This document shows, in pieces, positions 32,868 to 37,326 of a stretch of DNA of 37,326 nt (its first letter is position 1; each line of letters begins with the position of its first letter). The stretch is taken from the NCBI GenBank assembly GCA_002238665.1, contig MPMU01000017.1:1-37326 (forward strand), read 5' to 3'. This DNA is from Gammaproteobacteria bacterium bin55 (GTDB lineage Bacteria > Pseudomonadota > Gammaproteobacteria > Pseudomonadales > Azotimanducaceae). The notes below the pieces were generated by a model that did no database searches, was not told where the DNA came from, and was given only the letters and a program-made list of their open reading frames with translations. The position numbers and the translations under genes are program-made.

Positions 32868-34937
32868 ATGACCCGAGTAAATCTTGATGATCCCACTTTG
32901 TTTGTGAACAGAGAACTTTCGTTATTGGAATTCAATCGCCGTGTACTCCACCAATCGATGGAGGAGTCGTTTCCTCTTCTGGAAAGACTACGGTTCGTTT
33001 GCATTGTCAGTTCTAATCTCGATGAATTCTTTGAAATCCGCGTTGCTGGTCTAAAACAACAGTTAGCCTATGGTTCAACACGATCTGGTCCAGATGGCAT
33101 GTCTCCTCGCGAGCAACTCGATGCGATTGCAAAAGCGAGTAAGGGGCTCATCGACCAACAGTATGACATCCTAAACAATGAACTGACTCCATTACTAAGA
33201 GATCAAGGTATCTTTTTTCTCCGCAGGGAAGAGTGGACCGATGAACAAAGCGCGTGGATTAGACAGTACTTTGTCGATGAACTCTCGCCTATCCTGGATC
33301 CTATCGGTCTGGACCCGGCTCATCCGTTCCCTAGGCTATTGAACAAGATATTGAACTTCATTGTGTCGCTGGAAGGTGAAGATGCTTTCGGTAGGCCACT
33401 GGGGATGGCGGTTGTTCAAGCACCTCGATCTTTGCCTAGAGTCATTCAGTTACCTCCCCAGGTTTCGATTCATCCCTACGATTTTGTCTTCCTCTCATCC
33501 ATCATTCACAGACACGTCACTGAGCTGTTCCAAGGAATGAAAGTCACAGCGTGTCATCAGTTTCGGGTCACACGGGATAGTGATCTATTCCTCAACGAAG
33601 AGGAGATGAGTGATTTACGCGAATCGATCACAAGCGAGTTATCTTCACGGAGATTCAGCGATGCGGTGCGACTTGAAATAGCAGATGGATGCCCGGATCA
33701 TCTCGTTGAGTTTCTCAGGGAGCAATTCGATCTGGAGCCGACCGATGTATATCGTTGCAGTGGACCTGTAAATCTGGCTCGTTTAAGTCAGATTCCAAGT
33801 CTTGTCAATCGCCAGGATCTTAAGTTCGAGTCATTTAAACCGCAGATTCCGTCAGTTCTCTCCGAAGCGGACGGAGACATATTCCGAGTCATCCGTGAGC
33901 GAGATGTGCTACTTCACCACCCATTTCAATCGTTTTCACCTGTAGTTGATTTTTTGAAACAGGCAGCTCGAGATCCAGATGTGGTATCGATACGACAAAC
34001 GCTCTATCGGACTGGTGAAGACTCGACGGTCGTACCCGTACTAATCGACGCGGCGCAGCGGGAAAAGGAAGTTCTGGTTGTCATTGAGTTACGCGCGAGA
34101 TTCGATGAGGCGGAGAATATTGAATTGGCGAATGAACTGAATGAAGCCGGCGTGCAAGTCGTATACGGCATGGTTGGATTCAAGACTCATGCAAAAATTG
34201 CGTTGGTTATTCGTCGCGAAGGGAAGCACCTACGTCGCTACGCGCACTTAGGTACTGGAAATTACCACCCTCAAACCACTCGCCTGTACACGGATTTTGG
34301 ACTGTTGACCTGTGATCCGATGATCACTGCAGATGTACAAAGTGTGTTTCGTCAATTGACTTCAATGGGGCACCCGGGAACCCTGACGAAAGTACTGCAA
34401 TCTCCTTTTGTAATTGGTAGGACATTCTTGGAGTTAATTGAACAAGAAATCTCGAATGTTCAGGATGGCGGCGAAGGTCGGATTATCGCTAAGTGCAATG
34501 CACTAGAACAACCAGATATGATTCGCGCGTTCTATCGAGCGTCTCAAGCCGGAGTTAAGGTTGACCTGATCATACGAGGAGTGTGTTGTCTGCGGCCAGG
34601 GATTACTGGTGTGTCTGAAAATATCACCGTGCGTTCGATCGTGGGAAGATTCTTGGAACATTCTCGGGTCTTCTACTTTCACAACAATGGCAAACCCAAG
34701 GTGTATCTAGCCAGTGCCGACCTGATGGAGCGTAATCTATCTCAACGTGTGGAGACGAGCTTTCCGATTGAAGATCCAAGCTTGCACGCAAGAGTCATTC
34801 GAGACGGACTTGAGACATATCTCCAAGACAACTACAAGGCTTGGTCAATGGCGGCAGATGGTACGTACCATTTAGAGACTCCGGGCGACGAGTCGCCGTT
34901 GAGTGCACAGCAAAGGCTTCTAGAGCAACACCAATAG
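32868..34937 (+). CDS. ppk: Polyphosphate kinase 1
   Basis: PPK1 polymerises the terminal phosphate of ATP into inorganic polyphosphate. The 689-residue protein has all four domains: the N-terminal domain with L-S-L-L-E-F-N-R-R-V-L, the helical domain, and two catalytic domains of phospholipase-D-like fold. Histidine 441 (G-F-K-T-H-A-K) corresponds to the autophosphorylated histidine, and histidine 598 (L-E-H-S-R-V-F-Y) to the second conserved one. The length is the usual one. It ends 37 bp before the convergent ppx gene. Confidence 0.97.
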   Translation: MTRVNLDDPTLFVNRELSLLEFNRRVLHQSMEESFPLLERLRFVCIVSSNLDEFFEIRVAGLKQQLAYGSTRSGPDGMSPREQLDAIAKASKGLIDQQYDILNNELTPLLRDQGIFFLRREEWTDEQSAWIRQYFVDELSPILDPIGLDPAHPFPRLLNKILNFIVSLEGEDAFGRPLGMAVVQAPRSLPRVIQLPPQVSIHPYDFVFLSSIIHRHVTELFQGMKVTACHQFRVTRDSDLFLNEEEMSDLRESITSELSSRRFSDAVRLEIADGCPDHLVEFLREQFDLEPTDVYRCSGPVNLARLSQIPSLVNRQDLKFESFKPQIPSVLSEADGDIFRVIRERDVLLHHPFQSFSPVVDFLKQAARDPDVVSIRQTLYRTGEDSTVVPVLIDAAQREKEVLVVIELRARFDEAENIELANELNEAGVQVVYGMVGFKTHAKIALVIRREGKHLRRYAHLGTGNYHPQTTRLYTDFGLLTCDPMITADVQSVFRQLTSMGHPGTLTKVLQSPFVIGRTFLELIEQEISNVQDGGEGRIIAKCNALEQPDMIRAFYRASQAGVKVDLIIRGVCCLRPGITGVSENITVRSIVGRFLEHSRVFYFHNNGKPKVYLASADLMERNLSQRVETSFPIEDPSLHARVIRDGLETYLQDNYKAWSMAADGTYHLETPGDESPLSAQQRLLEQHQ

Positions 34938-34974
34938 ACTTGCACTCGAAGACAGTTCGGGAAGAGCTATGTCT

Positions 34975-36474
34975 TTATTCGCTTGCTTCAAGTCGAAGCT
35001 GGATAGGCGCGGATTCCAAAAATTGGACTTCCTGCTCAAAGTCTAGAAGTGTCAATGGGTGCTCTTCAATCCAGCTAGCTTGCATCGAGACCACCAGCTC
35101 ACTTGAGTTTGGTGTGATCTTGGGGGTAGGCAAGGTATCGCTGGATCGGTTTCGACGAAGTAATACAGCTATTCGCAACAAGATCGACAGTTTTGCCAGT
35201 CGATCACTACTACTAACGATGAAAGATGGATACTTACGGCGATGTGCTTGCACGAGTACTGCTACGTAATGCTGTTCTGTCAGTGAAAAACCCGGCATAT
35301 CTAAGTTATTTAGAAGGTACGAACCGTGTTTGTGATAGCCGGAGTGAGATATGTTCATGCCAATTTCGTGAAGAAGCGCAGCCCAATTCAGGAGTTGCTT
35401 GTCTCCTTCCTCACCGAGCTCCCAGACTTCCTGGACCTGATCGAATAGAGCAATCGCAGTCTTAGAAACATTTTCTGCATGGTGCACATCGATATCGTAA
35501 CGGCTCATTAGTGTCCTGACGGACTGTTCACGGATATCTTCGTCGTGAACCCTTCCCAGCAAGTCGTGCAGTAATCCTTCTCGAAGCGAATCGGGCGACA
35601 GGTTCATGTTCTTGATTTTTAGGGACGCGAATACCGCGCTTAGGATGGCCACTCCCCCTGCAAATACAGGCGTACGATTTTTTGACACGTTTAATTCGGT
35701 GAATCGCTGAATGTGTCCGAGCGAGATTAGCCGCTTCTGTAATGCCTGGAGTCCTTTGATCGTTATTTCTGTGGTATTTGGGTAAAGCGATTGGATTGCG
35801 ACAAGAACAGCACGGATTGTCCCACTCGTTCCAATAGCTTCCTGCCAATTCTGGCTGAGGAGCGTCTGCTCAATTACCTCCAATTCCTGCTCGCCATGTT
35901 GGATCGCATTCTCGAGCCGTTCTCTGGTGATAACGCCATCAGGGAAAAACTGATCCGAGACGAGCACGCAACCCATCTTGAGACTTTCGGCGATCCTCGG
36001 TCGAAAAGACCGGCCGAAGATTACTTCGGTGCTACCGCCACCAATGTCAACGACTAATCTTGACGAGTCACCAGATTCTTGAAAATAGGAGACGGCAAGA
36101 TGAATCAACCGGGCCTCTTCGCGACCACTGATTACCTCTATTGGATGACCGAGAATTTCTTCCGCCGTGTCTATAAATCGGTCTCGGTTTCTTGCATCTC
36201 GAAGTGCTGCAGTACCTACGATCCGGACATTCTGTTTTGGCAGGTTCCGGATTCTCTGAGAGATTCGTTGAAGGCAACTCTGTGTGCGCTTCAGAGCACT
36301 ATTAGAAATACTCCTGCTCGTGCTCATACCTTCGGCAAGCCGCACAGATTCCTTGTATCGGTCAACGACCTGAATGCCGTTTTCCGTCTCTCTGGCGATG
36401 ATTAAGTGGAAACTGTTGGATCCCATATCCAATGCGGCGTATACGTCGCGAGGACTATTCACGTTTGAACTCAT
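34975..36474 (-). CDS. ppx: Exopolyphosphatase / guanosine pentaphosphatase (Ppx/GppA family)
   Basis: It hydrolyses polyphosphate from the ends and counterbalances Ppk. The 499-residue protein has the ASKHA phosphate-binding start (A-L-D-M-G-S-N-S-F-H), G-T-A-A-L-R-D-A-R-N, the second V-V-D-I-G-G-G-S-T-E-V glycine loop near residue 145, and a C-terminal HD-like helical domain (L-H-E-I-G-M-N-I-S-H-S-G-Y-H-K-H). Ppx and GppA cannot be separated with certainty here; a place next to ppk favours Ppx. Convergent arrangement with ppk. Confidence 0.92.
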   Translation of the reverse strand: MSSNVNSPRDVYAALDMGSNSFHLIIARETENGIQVVDRYKESVRLAEGMSTSRSISNSALKRTQSCLQRISQRIRNLPKQNVRIVGTAALRDARNRDRFIDTAEEILGHPIEVISGREEARLIHLAVSYFQESGDSSRLVVDIGGGSTEVIFGRSFRPRIAESLKMGCVLVSDQFFPDGVITRERLENAIQHGEQELEVIEQTLLSQNWQEAIGTSGTIRAVLVAIQSLYPNTTEITIKGLQALQKRLISLGHIQRFTELNVSKNRTPVFAGGVAILSAVFASLKIKNMNLSPDSLREGLLHDLLGRVHDEDIREQSVRTLMSRYDIDVHHAENVSKTAIALFDQVQEVWELGEEGDKQLLNWAALLHEIGMNISHSGYHKHGSYLLNNLDMPGFSLTEQHYVAVLVQAHRRKYPSFIVSSSDRLAKLSILLRIAVLLRRNRSSDTLPTPKITPNSSELVVSMQASWIEEHPLTLLDFEQEVQFLESAPIQLRLEASE

Positions 36475-36663
36475 TTGATATGGGCGAACTCTAGAGAGTC
36501 AGAGTCATTGCGACTCTAGTTACCTATGAGAGAATTAAAGAACTCTGATTTTGCAGTAGACAAAACTGACGATTGGCCCTTATGGGATTGTGCCATCGAT
36601 TTTGGCACTGGAACTACACTGGTGGATTAAAAAATGCGAGACTTATCCTGGTTTAATCAGTCG

Positions 36664-37326
36664 CTAAGTCGAGGCCACTCCCGCAGCTACACCGGCCGTC
36701 ACGTCTTGTTCGTCACCTCTATCAGGATAGGCAGGAGCATACTGACTATAGAGGTGTTCGCCAATCTTTTCAATACGTTGCTTTTCCTCTTCGTCCAGAG
36801 GTCCGGATGAAAGTGTTGAGATGGCTTCTCGCATTTGTTCGGTACTTCCCGGTCCGACGCAAACTATGTCGATGAAATCTTTTTCTAACGCATAGCGATA
36901 ACAGTCTTTCGCACTTACAGGTGCTTCACCTTCAGGCATCTTGCTGGGATCCAATAAATGTCCCCACCTAGTAGAGGTATAGGTGAGTAGGGCAGGTCGC
37001 TTACCCTCTGGGATGTAAGGAAAAACATCGCGTTCTGCCCCTCGGTGAACCGGGTTGTAGCGGAACATTAGTAATTCATAGGGGCTTTCGTCGCTGGAAT
37101 AATCTGCCATTAGTTCAGGAATCAACGGTCGATTGTGACTGCTGATCGATAGATGCTTGACAATACCCTTTCTCTTCAAGCTCTCAAATACTTCGAGAAT
37201 CTCGTCGGAAGGTTTGCTCTCGCGATTACCCAAGAGTAGAAAATCAAAGTCCTGTACACCACAGACCTTTAATTGTGTCGTCACTTCCTTTTCGATCTCG
37301 GCCGGGTCTGGAGAATAAGACTGAAT
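36664..37326 (-). CDS. Aldo/keto reductase family protein, 5' end beyond window
   Basis: The frame is open to the window's right edge, so the true start lies outside and the catalytic Asp/Tyr/Lys N-terminal portion is missing. Seen here: the D-F-D-F-L-L-L-G strand, L-K-R-K-G-I-V-K-H-L-S-I-S-S-H, then the I-V-C-V-G-P-G-S-T-E-Q-M-R-E-A cofactor-binding end typical of the AKR (beta/alpha)8 barrel. A late polar tail (D-R-G-D-E-Q-D-V-T) follows. NADPH-dependent reductase activity is the family expectation; the substrate is unknown. Confidence 0.8.
   Translation of the reverse strand: MQSYSPDPAEIEKEVTTQLKVCGVQDFDFLLLGNRESKPSDEILEVFESLKRKGIVKHLSISSHNRPLIPELMADYSSDESPYELLMFRYNPVHRGAERDVFPYIPEGKRPALLTYTSTRWGHLLDPSKMPEGEAPVSAKDCYRYALEKDFIDIVCVGPGSTEQMREAISTLSSGPLDEEEKQRIEKIGEHLYSQYAPAYPDRGDEQDVTAGVAAGVAST

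Noticed and set aside
36079..36405. 108-codon frame antisense to ppx
   Set aside because: Overlaps the conserved phosphate-binding region of Ppx; a shadow.

Overview
The window looks like a chromosomal segment of a gammaproteobacterium, probably a free-living, uncultivated (perhaps marine) lineage. This is inferred from the cmoA-cmoB pair for tRNA wobble-uridine modification, the ppk1/ppx polyphosphate pair, RmuC, an SmrA-like protein and a MFP/RND efflux pair, all in moderate-GC DNA with many GTG and TTG starts. No rRNA, tRNA or CRISPR array was found, and no species can be named from sequence alone.

Left part (1-5.9 kb) is accessory DNA. It holds a decayed IS3-family transposase cut by the window edge, three small proteins of antitoxin-like or KTSC families without recognisable partners, a conserved helical-repeat hypothetical, and an overlapping two-gene module of unknown function (4335-5871). 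From 6.1 to 11.2 kb come a short RmuC homologue, an exported cyclase-family hydrolase, a small membrane protein with its own terminator, a stretch of about 750 bp without a gene, and an exported beta-lactamase-fold serine hydrolase.

The most intriguing block is 11.3-15.5 kb. Three co-directional genes encode an AbiEi-like winged-helix protein without its toxin partner, an OLD/DUF3696-like AAA ATPase, and a protein with a cysteine-phosphatase domain (C-X5-R) fused to a long uncharacterised C-terminus. Regulator, ATPase sensor and enzymatic effector is an architecture seen in phage-defence or abortive-infection loci, but I do not recognise this combination as a named system. It is followed by a large PhyH-type dioxygenase and, on the other strand, an AAA_14/DUF4143 ATPase whose upstream region carries two matching palindromes.

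The middle right (19.2-25.6 kb) has an RND pump operon on the minus strand, whose adaptor reads open about 130 codons upstream without a canonical start codon, and a plus-strand PhyH-Smr pair with overlapping genes. From 25.7 to 29.6 kb lies a tandem duplication of a unit of about 1.92 kb. Each copy carries the 3' end of an acyl-CoA dehydrogenase gene, an orphan C-terminal ATPase fragment and a complete AAA ATPase. The last ~340 bp of the two ATPase genes are almost identical while the rest has diverged, which suggests recent gene conversion.

The right end (29.5-37.3 kb) is mostly core chromosome: acyl-CoA dehydrogenase, a winged-helix/membrane hypothetical, cmoB-cmoA (minus), ppk1 (plus) convergent with ppx (minus), and an aldo/keto reductase running off the window.
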